64,000 nt of DNA from Brucella cytisi (lineage in GTDB: Bacteria > Pseudomonadota > Alphaproteobacteria > Rhizobiales > Rhizobiaceae), in assembly GCA_012103075.1 (NCBI GenBank), contig JAAVLQ010000002.1, positions 1,414,001 to 1,478,000 of the forward strand, given 5' to 3'. Below the pieces are notes generated by a model. It was given only the letters and a program-made list of their open reading frames with translations, did not search any database and had not been told where the DNA came from. This document shows positions 48,841-58,779 of this stretch, in pieces (position 1 is the first letter of the stretch; every line of letters starts with the position of its first letter). A program made the position numbers and the translations under genes.

Positions 48841-50367
48841 TTACTGCTTCAACGAAGCATTCCAGAAGTAAGGCCACGGCGCTGGCTCAACACCCTCCAG
48901 CTTGGTGGACATCGCTGCGACGGCATTGAAGTCGCCGATCTTGATCAGGGGCAGTTCGTCATAGATGGTCTTCTGAACGTCCGCCCACAGCGCAACGCGC
49001 TTTTCCGGATTGATTCGGACGTGAAAGCATCGACTACGGTTTTACGCGCTGGCGTGTCCCACCACCCCGGCGAGCTGGTCGACAGAGAGCCCATCAAAGC
49101 AGGCTCGGGCAGGAAGGGGCTGTGCGTTATGTAGATATCCCAGAGCTTGGGATCTGCGCGGCGCTGTGTGAGCGTCGCCCAATCGACAACCTGCAAATCC
49201 ACTGTAAAGCCGGCAAGTTTCAGATATTCGGCAGCCACCTGCGCCATCTTGTAATGGAACTCGTACTGGCGGCTGGTCAGAATACGCAGCGGCTCGCCGT
49301 TGTAGCCGGCCGCCTTCAATTCTTCCGCCGCAGCTTCCGGCTGGGCCACATTGTAGTTCCCCTCGATGCCAGCTTCTGTATTCCAGACAAAATTGGACGG
49401 ATAGAAAGCGCCGTCCAATGCATAGAATTCCGTGCTGCCAAATGCCGCTGCAAGCATGTCTTCCATGCTCAACGCATGTGTTACGGCCTTTCGGACCGGC
49501 AGTTTCGACGCCACACCTTCCTTGGTGTTGAAAAACAAAGACAGGATAGCCGAAGGGCTTGAGAAGCAATGGCTGGGAAGCTGTCGACGACTTGATCTTG
49601 TCAAATGATTCAACCGGAATGGAATCGACATAATCATACTGTCCGGAAACCGCTGCCTCGACACGGGTGTTAGCATCCGGGACTGACACGAAACGGATTT
49701 CGTCTAGATATTGATGGCGTGCGCCACCGTAACCATCACTCTCGCCGTCGCGCGACTTGTATCCGTCGAAACGCACGAGCTGAATATACTGATCAGCCTT
49801 TCGCTCCTTGAGCATATAGGGACCGGTACCGATAAATTCATTCATCGGCTCAGCCTGCTTTTCTGACGGTATGATGATCGCCGCAGAATTGTTGAAGGCG
49901 AGCAGAGAGGTCAATGGCGCATAAGGCTGCTTGAGCGTTATCGTCACTGTGGCCGGATCGGTCGCTGCGATATTATCGATAAAGGCCGACGCCTGCTTTC
50001 CGCGCGAAGCGAGCTTCGTCCAGCGCTCCAGCGACGCAACCACGTCTTCCGATGTCATGTCGCTACCGTCATGGAACTTGATGCCGGAACGCAGTTTGAT
50101 CGTATAGGTTTTTCCATCCGCGCTGATTTCAGGCAGGCTTTCCGCCAGCAATGGCGTCGGCTTCCATTCCTTGTCGAACGTATAGAGCGTTTCGAAGATA
50201 TGCTGCGTGACGATACCCACAAGATCGGCAGTGGATACCATCGGGTCGAGCGTCGGTGGCTCGCCAATGGTCGCGACATTGATGACACCACCCTTGTCCT
50301 GAGCCAGCGAAACGCCGGGACTGAAGATCATGGCAGAAGCCAGAAGGAGTGCTAATTTGATCCGCAA
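48841..50367 (-). CDS. extracellular solute-binding protein family 5 (two frameshifts)
   Basis: About 509 residues, periplasmic. The Sec signal (LALLLASAMIFSPGVSLAQ) is followed by GGVINVATIGEPPTLDPM, IFETLYTFD, TYTIKLRSGIKFHDG, FIGTGPYML and the later VRKAVTHALSMEDM, LRILTSRQYEFHYKM, as in DppA/OppA-like proteins. The frame breaks near 49530 and 49025; the true end LEGVEPAPWPYFWN ... LKQ is at 48841. Peptides, amino-sugar derivatives, opines and others are bound by this family, so the substrate must be inferred from the enzymes in the cluster. Confidence 0.9.
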
Positions 50368-50397
50368 GGCAGAACCCCCATTTTTGATTTATTCCAC

Positions 50398-50409
50398 AAT
50401 TATGTTATA
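50398..50409. promoter_or_regulatory. possible IclR-type operator upstream of the binding-protein gene
   Basis: AATTATGTTATA, 10 of 12 matching the site at 44317-44328. It lies 31 bases upstream of the binding-protein ATG (minus strand) and in the divergent promoter region shared with the DMT transporter gene. Confidence 0.35.
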
Positions 50410-50528
50410 TAGGCTTTTATAAAAGAATAACCGAGAACTTGGAGGTGTCAATCCATCAAAGCACATCGACTGGAAATCTTCCGCCGATAACGATGGAATG
50501 CTCATACAATGTGGGCATTTCAGATTTT

Positions 50529-51450
50529 ATGGGTGGCAGCACCAATGCTGTGTCGATAAGAGTGCGCCATGACACGCAAAGGCCGGGCTATCTCTTCACA
50601 CTTCTCGCGGTTACCATTTTTGCAACGCAGGATGGTATCTCGAAGTATCTCGGCACCCATTATTCGCCGATCCTCATAACGATGATCCGCTATTGGGTCT
50701 TTGCAGCCTTCGTTCTCCTGCTTGCAATCCGCTCTGGAGGCATTGCCAAGGCCGCAGCAACGAAACGTCCGTTTTGCAGGTTTTTCGCGGCATCCTGCTT
50801 GCTGCTGAAATCGTTACATTCATATTCGCCCTCAGTCGCGCGGGCATGGCAACAGCACAATCGATCTTTCAGGGCGCGCCGCTATTGGTGACCATGCTCT
50901 CCGTGCCCTTCCTTGGCGAAAAGGTTGGCTGGAGACGTTGGACTGCAATTATTGTCGGGTTGATCGGTGTTCTGCTGATTATCAATCCAGTGAACGCGAC
51001 ATTCGACGCAAGCCTGCTTCTACCCGTGGCGGCGATGGTCATGTTCGCCGTTTACGCGGTTGCGACACGCGCCGTCAGCAAGAGCGACGATGCCATGACC
51101 AGCTTCTTCTACACTGGCATAGCAGGTGCTGTTGCCCCCTCACATTTGTCGGCAGTTTCTATCTCATGCCTATTGCCAGAAGCGACTGGTTCTGGATGGC
51201 AGCCCTTTGTGCCTGCGGTATAGCAAGCCATTATTTCCTCATCCGTGCCTACGACATTCTGGAGGCAGGAGAAGTACAGCCGCTTACCTATCTGCAGCTC
51301 GTTATCGGCGCGTGTATCGCAGTCACAGTGTTCCACGAGCAATTGACATGGAACATCATTGCCGGTGCGGTCATCGTCGTCAGCGCCGGATTGTTCTCGG
51401 TCTTCCGCGAGCGGCAGCTTGGCAAAAGAAATCCACCCGCGCTTGGATAG
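50529..51450 (+). CDS. EamA-type DMT superfamily transporter (two frameshifts)
   Basis: About 307 residues with ten helices in two EamA halves. GYLFTLLAVTIFATQDGISKYL opens the first half; LLVTMLSVPFLGEKVGWRRW ends it with the typical E-x-hydrophobic motif; YLQLVIGACIAVTVFHEQLTWNIIAGAVIVV ends the second. These proteins export or import small metabolites such as amino acids; substrate unknown. The frame breaks near 50760 and 51133. MGGSTNAVS at 50529 is chosen as start because the first helix follows within 25 residues. Confidence 0.85.
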
Positions 51451-51613
51451 GTTTCAATTCTCAATGCCTGATATACTGACGAGTCAGAGGTTTCGAGTAC
51501 TTTCCGTCAAATCGGCTCCAATCACTGACCCAACGACAGGGCTCACTGGCTTGACAAATTAAACTTGATAATTTAATTCATGTTTTGACCTCTACTGGTC
51601 GCGTAGACTTCCA

Positions 51614-51650
51614 GCCGGCGCTTGACCTATTGAGAGCGCCGGTCTTTTTA
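51614..51650 (+). terminator. Rho-independent terminator upstream of the FAD monooxygenase gene
   Basis: CCGGCGCT and AGCGCCGG pair around a 12-base loop, followed by TCTTTTTA. It ends 39 bases before the monooxygenase ATG. It probably ends the DMT transporter transcript; a TTGACA-like box at 51552-51557 upstream of it raises the alternative of an attenuated leader. Confidence 0.8.
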
Positions 51651-51688
51651 TGTCTTGTGCAAAACAAGCGCGGTCGAGTGGAACAGTC

Positions 51689-52908
51689 ATGACGCAGCCA
51701 ATAAGCTATATCGAAACCGATTGCGCGATAGCGGGTGGTGGGCCAGCAGGAATGATGCTGGGACTTTTGCTCGCACGCGCTGGCCTGAACGTGACCGTTC
51801 TCGAAAAGCATCCAGATTTTCTGCGTGATTTTCGCGGGGACACAATTCACCCGTCCACGCTTCAAGTCATGCATGAACTCGGCTTGCTGGACGGTCTTCT
51901 CGACTTGCCCCATACCAAGGCGCATCGGTTACATGCGGAGATTGGCGGCAAGGACATCACGATAGCCGATTTTTCGAGAATTCCCGCTCAGTGTCGTTTC
52001 ATCGCTTTCATGCCGCAATGGGAATTTCTGGATTACATTGCACGCGAAGCTGCGAAACATTCAAACTTCAGGCTCCTTATGCCTGCAAATGTGATCGATC
52101 TGACCGAGAGGGACGGAAGTGTCACCGGCCTCGTCGCGACAACACCAGCTGAAACCATAAATATCAATGCCAAACTTGTTGTGGGTGCGGACGGAAGAAA
52201 CTCCGTGGTGCGTACAAAAGCCGGTCTGGAGGTCGAAAGTTTTGGCTCGCCAGCGAAATTCTCTGGATGAAGCTGTCGCACGCTCCCAATGACCCACCGT
52301 ATACGATGGGCCATGGCGGCCCTCGACAGGGTTTCGTCATGATCGATCGCGGTGACTACTGGCAATGCGGTTATGTACTCCGCAAACAGACCTTTGCCGA
52401 TGTCAGGCAGGGAGGACTCGATGCATTCCGCAAGGCAGTTGCAGAAGTCTCTCCATTGCCTCCTGACCGAATGAACGAAATAGGCACATGGGATGACATT
52501 CATCTCTTGAGCGTACGCATCGACCGACTTAAAATGTGGTGGAAACCGGGGCTTCTGTGTATCGGCGATGCCGCCCATGCCATGTCGCCAATTGGTGGCT
52601 TTGGGGTCAATCTCGCCATTCAGGATGCCGTTGCAACAGCCAATATTCTGGCCGCTCCGCTCAGGAATAACCAAACTTTGGAACCGTATCTCCTAGCAGT
52701 CGAAGCCCGACGTCGCTTTCCCACAAAGGCAACGCAGAAACTGCAACTGATGATGCGCAGTGATCGTCGCAAGCGTGAAACGAATAATACCAGACGCGAT
52801 GGGCCACCCGCCTTTATGCGTCACCTCGCACGCTGGCCCATTCTTGCACATCTTGCGGGCAGGTTGATCGGTGTCGGCTTCCGCCCGGAGCATGTCAGGA
52901 ACAACTGA
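51689..52908 (+). CDS. FAD-dependent monooxygenase, PHBH fold (one frameshift)
   Basis: Class A flavoprotein hydroxylase of about 407 residues. The N-terminal dinucleotide-binding motif is CAIAGGGPAGMMLGLLLARAG, the DG motif is VVGADGRNSVVR, and the second FAD motif is IGDAAHAMSPIGGFGVNLAIQDA. Such enzymes hydroxylate aromatic or polycyclic compounds using NAD(P)H and O2. The frame breaks near 52255. The best start is MTQPISYIETD at 51689. It converges with the RpiR gene (11 bases between stops), so it is adjacent to but not clearly part of the cluster to the right. Confidence 0.88.
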
Positions 52909-52919
52909 ACGGCTGAGTT

Positions 52920-53768
52920 TCAGTCCATATCGTCAAGTTCGTCGTGAATACCGGCGACGATCTCAAGCCGCTGTTGCGCCGATTTCCCCGCATATGAAGC
53001 GTAGGTCAGCGCCAAAAGCCGGATGGCGCTGCTGACGGCGGTATAAGATGCGCCCAATGCGATACTGTCTACATGACATGGGAGAACAACACGCGCGTAA
53101 CGCTGTGCCTCAAAAACTGATCCGCGGTCTGTAATAGTCACGATATTCAACCGGCTCGTTGCGGCGTAGCCCAGAATTTGTTTCAGCAATGCCCGATGCG
53201 GTGACAATGTGATCAGCAGCAACACATCCTTCGGACCAGTCATGGCGAGGTCCTCAGCCCATGACCCCCGGTTGATGCCCGGAGCATCACGCTGTGGCGC
53301 AGCCTTGAAAACAGAAGCCGCGCGTAGCGCGCAAACCCTTCCTCGTCACCAAGCCCGATCACCCAGACACGCGGCGCTTCTGCAATAAGTTCGGCAGCTT
53401 CGCGCATCTTGTCGGAGCGAAGCCCCTCGAATGTTCGGGTTATATTGGCGATCTCCAGATCGAGATGTGCGCTGATGGTACGCACCAGCGGCACTTCTTC
53501 GTCAACCGTACTCGAGTATTCAAAAGGTTCGGTGCGATTGCGCTCTTCACGCGCCTGAAGTTTCACTTCATTGAAATCGGCATAGCCCAGATGCTGAAAG
53601 AAGCGAGCTGTGGTCGCCTTGGATACGCCGGCCATCTCCGCGATTTCGGTAGCGGAATGAATCAGAATGTCGTCCTCGCGCTCGAGAACGAGCTGCGCGA
53701 TTTTCTGCTCGCCTGCCGTGAGCTTTTGCGTAGCGTTCCTGTATGCGCAGTACCAGACGTGAAGCCAT
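52920..53768 (-). CDS. MurR/RpiR family transcriptional regulator with SIS domain (two frameshifts)
   Basis: About 283 residues. The N-terminal HTH_6 domain reads KLTAGEQKIAQLVLERED, then SATEIAEMAGVSKATTARFFQHLGY; the C-terminal SIS domain has VWVIGLGDEEGFARYARLL, DVLLLITLSPH and IVTITDRGSVFEA. SIS domains here sense a phosphorylated sugar or nucleotide-like ligand. Frame breaks are near 53735 (an extra A in the A run before GCTCACGG) and near 53270. The start MASRLVLRIQERYAK at 53768 is used. It is divergent from the ABC cluster and faces a clear palindrome at 53828-53843. Confidence 0.87.
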
Positions 53769-53827
53769 GTGCGTTTATTCCGAATCTCTCTGTGCACTAA
53801 AAAGCTTATCATCGCCTCTTGCAATAC

Positions 53828-53867
53828 TGAAACATTTGTTTCATTGATAGTGAAACATTGAAATTCA
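53828..53867. promoter_or_regulatory. probable RpiR operator in the divergent promoter region
   Basis: TGAAACA TT TGTTTCA (53828-53843) is a perfect inverted repeat, and the same half-site TGAAACATTG recurs at 53851-53860 in TGAAACATTGAAATTCA. The region lies 60 bases upstream of the RpiR start and directly upstream of the COG0212-like gene. TGAAA-type palindromes are typical of RpiR/MurR regulators. Confidence 0.6.
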
Positions 53868-53877
53868 TGGATTCTCC

Positions 53878-54614
53878 ATGGCGTATTCCCGCAATACACG
53901 GCAGCGCATCTGGGATCGGCTGAAAGACGTCGCGCGCCCTGATGCACGCTTCCACTTCAAATTCTCGGAATTCATACCGGACTTTGAAGAAGTAGAGGCA
54001 GCTACGGATCGCTTGCTGGCGATTGAAGGGATTGCGAAAGCCAGATTGGTTTTGTGACGCCAGATAATTCCATGATCGAGTTGCGCCGTCGCCTGATCAT
54101 GTCGGGTACACCATTCATCATGCCGACCTACGGCATGCAGCGCGGCTTTCTTCTACTCGAACCGGGATCCGTTCCCCGGGGTTGGAGAAAGCCGCAGCCC
54201 CGGCTTGACGGAATGGAACATTTCGGTCGATCGGTCAGTCTAGAACCCTGACCCATATCGGTCGTTTTGATGTCATTGCGACTGGCGCATCCGCTGTTTC
54301 CATCGATGGAGTCCGTTTTGGCAAAGGCCATGCGTTCTTCGATCTGGAATGGGGCATGTTCACCGATCTGGGACTTGCCGACGAGCAGTCTCTGATTGTG
54401 GCCGCCGTGCATGACGTACAGATCGTGGAAGAGCGCCTCAACGTATTGGAGAACGATATTGCACTCGACTTCATTGCCACGCCCAGCCGCCTGATCGAGA
54501 TAACGCGCAACCGTCGCAGGCCGCGCGGTATTCGCTGGAACGACGTTTCAGCCGAAGAAATCCAGTCCATCCCGCCGCTGCGTGAGCTTTGCGCGCATGC
54601 GCGGCATTGCCTGA
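53878..54614 (+). CDS. 5-formyltetrahydrofolate cyclo-ligase-like (COG0212) protein, copy 1 (three frameshifts)
   Basis: MTHFS-fold protein of about 245 residues. MAYSRNTRQRIWDRLKDVA aligns with copy 2 (57964) throughout. FVTPDNSMIELRRRL and the conserved substrate loop GVRFGKGHAFFDLEWGM are visible, the latter replacing the GYGGGFYDR loop of true 5-FCL. Frame breaks lie near 54052 and 54240, and a third upstream of the stop (TGA 54612-54614) makes the open frame run into the next gene. The paralogue family is distinct from the folate-salvage enzyme and has been linked by comparative genomics to thiamin metabolism. Confidence 0.78.
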
Positions 54615-54640
54615 CAGTTCAGCACCAAAAGGAAAATTCA

Positions 54641-55612
54641 ATGAATATTGCCCCGGATCGCCGTCGTTTTCTCGGACTGATGGGCGCCGCAGCCGCTCTG
54701 CCAGCCATGAGCCGTTTTGCCTCTGCGGATACACCGTTCAACTTTCAGGCTTCCCGGATCAATGACGCGGAATTCAGCGGTTATTTCATTGCAGTCGACA
54801 AGGGCTTCTATCGCGAAGAAGGCGTCGACCTGAACTATATCTCCGGTGGTCCCGACGTCATTCCGGAAAGCACGATCATTGCGGGCAAGGCCGATCTGAC
54901 CCTCACCACCCCCGACACGACGATCAAGGCCATCGTCGAACAGGGTGCGCCTTTCAAGATCATCGGCGCCCAGTATCAGAAGAACCCAATCGGTATTATT
55001 TCGCTGGCCAAGAACCCGATCAGGGAGCCAAAGGACCTGATCGGCAAAACGCTGGCTGTACCGCCGGTCAACGTCATCTCGGTTGAAGCCATGCTGAAGA
55101 TTTCGGGCATAGAACCTTCTCAAGTCAACATCGTTCCTTACGCTTATGATCCGACGCCGCTCATCAAGGGTGAAATCGACGCTTCACTCGATTTTACGAC
55201 CAATGTTCCTTTCACCATCAAGCAGGCTGGCGAAGAAGCAGTTTCCTTCCTGCTCTATGATTTTGGCTTTACGATCTTCAACGATACGATTGTCGTTACG
55301 GAAGAAACACTCAAGACAAAGCGCAAGGATCTTGTTGCTTTCCTTCGCGCAAGCCGCAAGGGCTGGGATGAAAACCTCAAGGACCCGGCAGCCTACCCAC
55401 CAAAATTTGCCGACAGTTGGTTCAAGGGCACCGGCCGCTCGATCGAAAACGAAGTCTATTTCAACACGGCGCAGAAGCCGCTGATCGAGACGCCGAATGG
55501 TGTATTCTCCATGAGCGAAGAAGCCATCGAGAACACGATCAAGGCGCTCGGTACGATTGGAATCGCCGCCAAGCGCGATCATTTCGACACAACGCTTCTT
55601 GAAGAGATTTGA
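54641..55612 (+). CDS. NMT1/THI5-like ABC transporter substrate-binding protein
   Basis: 323 residues, intact from MNIAPDRRRFLGLMG. A twin-arginine-like signal (RRRFLGLMGAAAALPA) suggests export in a folded state. The mature part shows INDAEFSGYFIAVDKGFYREEG, GKADLTLTTPDTTIKAI and LIGKTLAVPPVNVISVEAML, the pattern of the SsuA/THI5-like family, which binds thiamin pyrimidine precursors, nitrate, taurine or aromatic sulfonates. The open frame continues 95 codons upstream only because of an indel in the previous gene. The stop overlaps the ATPase start (TGATG). Confidence 0.88.
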   Translation: MNIAPDRRRFLGLMGAAAALPAMSRFASADTPFNFQASRINDAEFSGYFIAVDKGFYREEGVDLNYISGGPDVIPESTIIAGKADLTLTTPDTTIKAIVEQGAPFKIIGAQYQKNPIGIISLAKNPIREPKDLIGKTLAVPPVNVISVEAMLKISGIEPSQVNIVPYAYDPTPLIKGEIDASLDFTTNVPFTIKQAGEEAVSFLLYDFGFTIFNDTIVVTEETLKTKRKDLVAFLRASRKGWDENLKDPAAYPPKFADSWFKGTGRSIENEVYFNTAQKPLIETPNGVFSMSEEAIENTIKALGTIGIAAKRDHFDTTLLEEI

Positions 55613-56381
55613 TGCCTGATATGTCCGGGATCAAACTTGAAAATGTAACGCGCTCCTTTTTTCGGGGCGCGGCACGAATGTAATTGCACTATCCGATGTC
55701 TCGCTCGAATGCCCCACCGGCTCGTTCACTGCACTCATAGGACCGTCCGGTTGTGGCAAGTCGACCATGTTGCGGCTGGCACTCGGTCTCGATCAGCCTG
55801 ATAGCGGCTCGATTTCAGTCATGGGCAAAAGCCCTGTAGAGGCCGCAAAGACCGGACTGACCGGTGTGGCATTTCAGGATGCAGCGCTCATGCCTTGGCG
55901 CAATGTCGAAGACAATATTGCCTTGCCGTTGGATGTGCTTGGCCTGTCTCGTTCAGCAAAGGCCGACCGGATTGCCGAATTGATCGCCCTTGTTGGCCTC
56001 AAAGGCTTCGAAAAAGCACTTCCGGGTGAGCTTTCCGGCGGCATGCGCCAGCGTGTGGCAATTGCCCGCTCTCTGGTCACCGATCCGCGCGTTTTGTTTC
56101 TCGACGAGCCTTTCGGCGCACTCGACCAGATATTGCGCCGCCAAATGAACATTGAGCTTCAACGCATATGGCTTGAAAGCAAGGCCACCACCCTGCTTGT
56201 CACCCATGGCATAGACGAAGCGGTTTTCCTCGCCGACCGGATCGTGGTGATGCACAGTCGCCCCGGACGCATCGCGAAGATCATCAATATTCCGCTGGAA
56301 CGCCCACGCAGCCCCGAAATATTCAGCACATCGCAATTCCATGCGCTAGAGGACGCCGTCGCGGAGGCTTTGCATGGCTGA
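55612..56381 (+). CDS. NitT/TauT/SsuB-type ABC transporter ATPase (one frameshift)
   Basis: About 256 residues. Walker A is GPSGCGKST, the Q-loop region AFQDAALMPWRNVEDNI, signature LSGGMRQR, Walker B VLFLDEPFGALD and the H-loop LLVTHGIDEAVFLADR, the arrangement of the nitrate/taurine/thiamin-precursor subclass. The frame breaks near 55665 (after NVTRSFF) in a T/G run. The start at 55612 overlaps the stop of the binding protein. Confidence 0.9.
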
Positions 56382-57182
56382 CATGAAGCCATCATCCCAT
56401 CTCTCCACCTTGCGCAACTGGGTTATTCTTCTTGCTGTCTGGGAGATTTGTGGCCGCTTTTCCCTGATTGCAGGCGGCGCCTTGCCAGCACCTTCGGCGG
56501 TCCCGCCCGTCTGTGGATCGACCGTGCCGATTATCCAGCTCATATAATAGCGACACTTCAGGGCGCCGGTGCTGGCTTTGTCATCGGAAACCTTGTTGCC
56601 GTAGCTGCAGGCATTCTGTTCGCCCTCTTTCCAGCTGCCGCGAAACTGGGTCGGGGCGTCAACATCGCGATTTTTGCACTGCCTCCAATAGCCATCTCGC
56701 CCATTCTGGTGCTGACTTTTTCAGGAATGACGCCGCGTATTACGCTGGCGGCACTCGGTTGTTATTTCATCACCATGGCCGCCACCATGACTGGCATCAG
56801 CCAGACGGACCGCCGTATGGTGGATATTGTTCGTGCCTATGGTGGCAGCCGATGGAAAGTGCTGCGTCTGGCCCAATTGCGATCCGCTCTGCCGTCAATC
56901 CTTGCCGGTCTGCGTATTGCCGCTCCCAATGCGGTTCTAGGCTCCATTCTGGCTGAGTTTGGTGGTGGTGGACGTTTCGGTCTCGGCGCCTATCTGATCG
57001 GTTCTCTCGGGCGAGCCGAACCGGCTCGGCTCTGGGGTATCGGTCTGTGCGCTACCTTACTCGCAGGATTGGCCTATGCGCTCTTTTCCATTCTTGCAAA
57101 AATGCTGACTGGCAGCACCAAGGCCATCACCGTCCCAGCCAACGCTCCCAACACTGCCCCGCGCGCGGCTCTCGCGGCCTGA
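56374..57182 (+). CDS. ABC transporter permease, SsuC/ThiX class, copy 1 (one frameshift)
   Basis: About 269 residues with six helices. WVILLAVWEICGRFSL is the first helix, IATLQGAGAGFVIGNLVAVAAGI the second, and the EAA loop reads MVDIVRAYGGSRWKVLRLAQL, with the final VLGSILAEFGGGGRFGLGAYL. The frame breaks near 56505. The ATG lies inside the last codons of the ATPase gene (8-base overlap). Confidence 0.85.
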
Positions 57183-57933
57183 ACATTATTCTCGTCATTT
57201 GTTCAATCGCGCTTCCGTTCATCTTGTGGTGGCTGCTGCTCGTTTTCATGGGAACACCGGCCATGATTGCCAAGACACCAGCCGGACTGTTCGACTATCT
57301 TTTCCTCGCTCCGTCTGCAGCTCCCGCACAGGCAAAATTGCTAACAGCGCTTTCGCAAACTTTACCGCTTACTTTTCTTGGCATGGCAGCAGGCATCCTT
57401 TTCGCCTTTGCGCTCGCCATCGCCTCAGTCGCCAAGCCCGTCATCGTAAGCGGTTTCATGCCTGTCGCCCTTGTGACGCAGACGATGCCACTCGTTGCCC
57501 TGACACCCCTGCTCGTTTTGTTATTGGGACGCGGTCCGTCCGTCATCCTCTGGATTACGGTCTCGGTCACATTCTTCCCTGCCTTCGTGACTATGGCTCA
57601 GGGGCATGGCACTGGTTCCGCGTGCCGCACTGGATGTGCCCCGCGCCTATGGCGCCTGCATCTGGACACAAATCCGTCTGGTATCCGTGCCCGCCTCCCC
57701 TGCCCTATCTCTTCGCTGCCATTCGCCTTGCTGTACCGCGCGCTTTGCTTGGCGTCATGATCGCCGAATGGCTGGCAACCGGTACGGGGCTCGGAAACCT
57801 TCTCAACCAGTCACGCGGCTATCTTGACTACGGCATGATCTGGGCCGTTGCCGTGGTGTCCGTGATGCTGTCCGTCATTTTCTATCAAATCGTAGCCCTC
57901 TGCGAGCGCCGGTGCTCGCACGTCGCGGCATGA
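57170..57933 (+). CDS. ABC transporter permease, SsuC/ThiX class, copy 2 (two frameshifts, start unclear)
   Basis: About 255 residues. The first helix is NIILVICSIALPFILWWLLLVFM; TALSQTLPLTFLGMAAGILFAF and VALTPLLVLLLGRGPSVILWI follow, and the C-terminal part reads LGVMIAEWLATGTGLGNLLNQS. Frame changes occur near 57605 and 57690. I see no ATG in frame before 57180, so either a non-ATG codon overlapping the previous stop is used or an upstream indel hides the start. Two different permeases suggest a heterodimeric channel. Confidence 0.8.
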
Positions 57934-57963
57934 GCCCGGCAGACTAAAATGCAAGGAGTTCCC

Positions 57964-58705
57964 ATGGAAATCACCGATCATAAAGCTTCCGTTCGCGAAC
58001 GTGTGTGGAGCGAGTTGCGCAAGGTTGCTGTCCCGGATAGCCGTTTCCATTTCGACTTCGGCGAGTTCATCGCAGATTTTGAAGGTGGAGAGGATGCGGT
58101 AGCCCGGCTGACAAGCCATCATTATTACCAGAATGCAGATTTCATCTTCATTACCCCTGATAATTGTCTCGACCGCCTGCGTCTTCAAGCTTTGAAAGAC
58201 GGCAAGACCGTTCTGATAACCACATATTCCATCAAGCGCGGCTTCTGGGTTCTCGATCCGAAGCTGATTTCGCCGGATTATTATCTTTACGCCTCGACGC
58301 TCGACGGCATGGAGCGTGTGGGACAGCCGGTCACGCTGAAAGATATCTCGGCTATGCCGGTCGTCGATTACATGGTCACCGGCACCGGCGCGATCAATCT
58401 CGAGGGCGTACGCTTCGGCAAAGGGCATGGCTTCTTCGATGCCGAATGGGGTATGCTTTACGGTCTGGGCCGCATCACCGCAGCGACGCCTGCTGCCGCT
58501 GTCGTACACGACTGTCAGGTTCTGAGCGAAAAGCTCACGCCGGATGTCTATGACACCGTCGCGGACGTGATTTTCACACCCACCCGCACAATAGAGGTGA
58601 AGGACCCGCACAAGCCAACTTGCGGGAATCATATGGGACCGCCTCGATCCTGTTATGTACGAAACGATCCCTCCGCTTCAGGAATTGAAGGCTATGGGCC
58701 TCTAG
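57964..58705 (+). CDS. 5-formyltetrahydrofolate cyclo-ligase-like (COG0212) protein, copy 2 (frameshift near the end)
   Basis: About 247 residues, better preserved than copy 1. RERVWSELRKVAVPDSRFHFDF, FIFITPDNCLDRLRLQ and VRFGKGHGFFDAEWGMLYGLG are shared by both copies. The uninterrupted frame runs to 58743, but restoring one base near 58625 gives the ending IIWDRLDPVMYETIPPLQ and a stop at 58703-58705 that matches the end of copy 1. AAGGAG at 57952-57957 precedes the ATG at 57964. It closes the operon, followed by a strong terminator. Confidence 0.82.
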
Positions 58706-58721
58706 GTGTGTTCTTCCAAAA

Positions 58722-58765
58722 ACTAAAAAGCCGGATGCAGTAAACGCATCCGGCTTTTTAGTTTG
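58722..58765. terminator. bidirectional terminator after the COG0212/ABC operon
   Basis: ACTAAAAAGCCGGATGC (58722-58738) and GCATCCGGCTTTTTAGT (58746-58762) are exact complements, with T runs in both directions. It separates the operon from the converging ArgO-like gene. Confidence 0.92.
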
Positions 58766-58779
58766 ATAGCCTGCGATCG

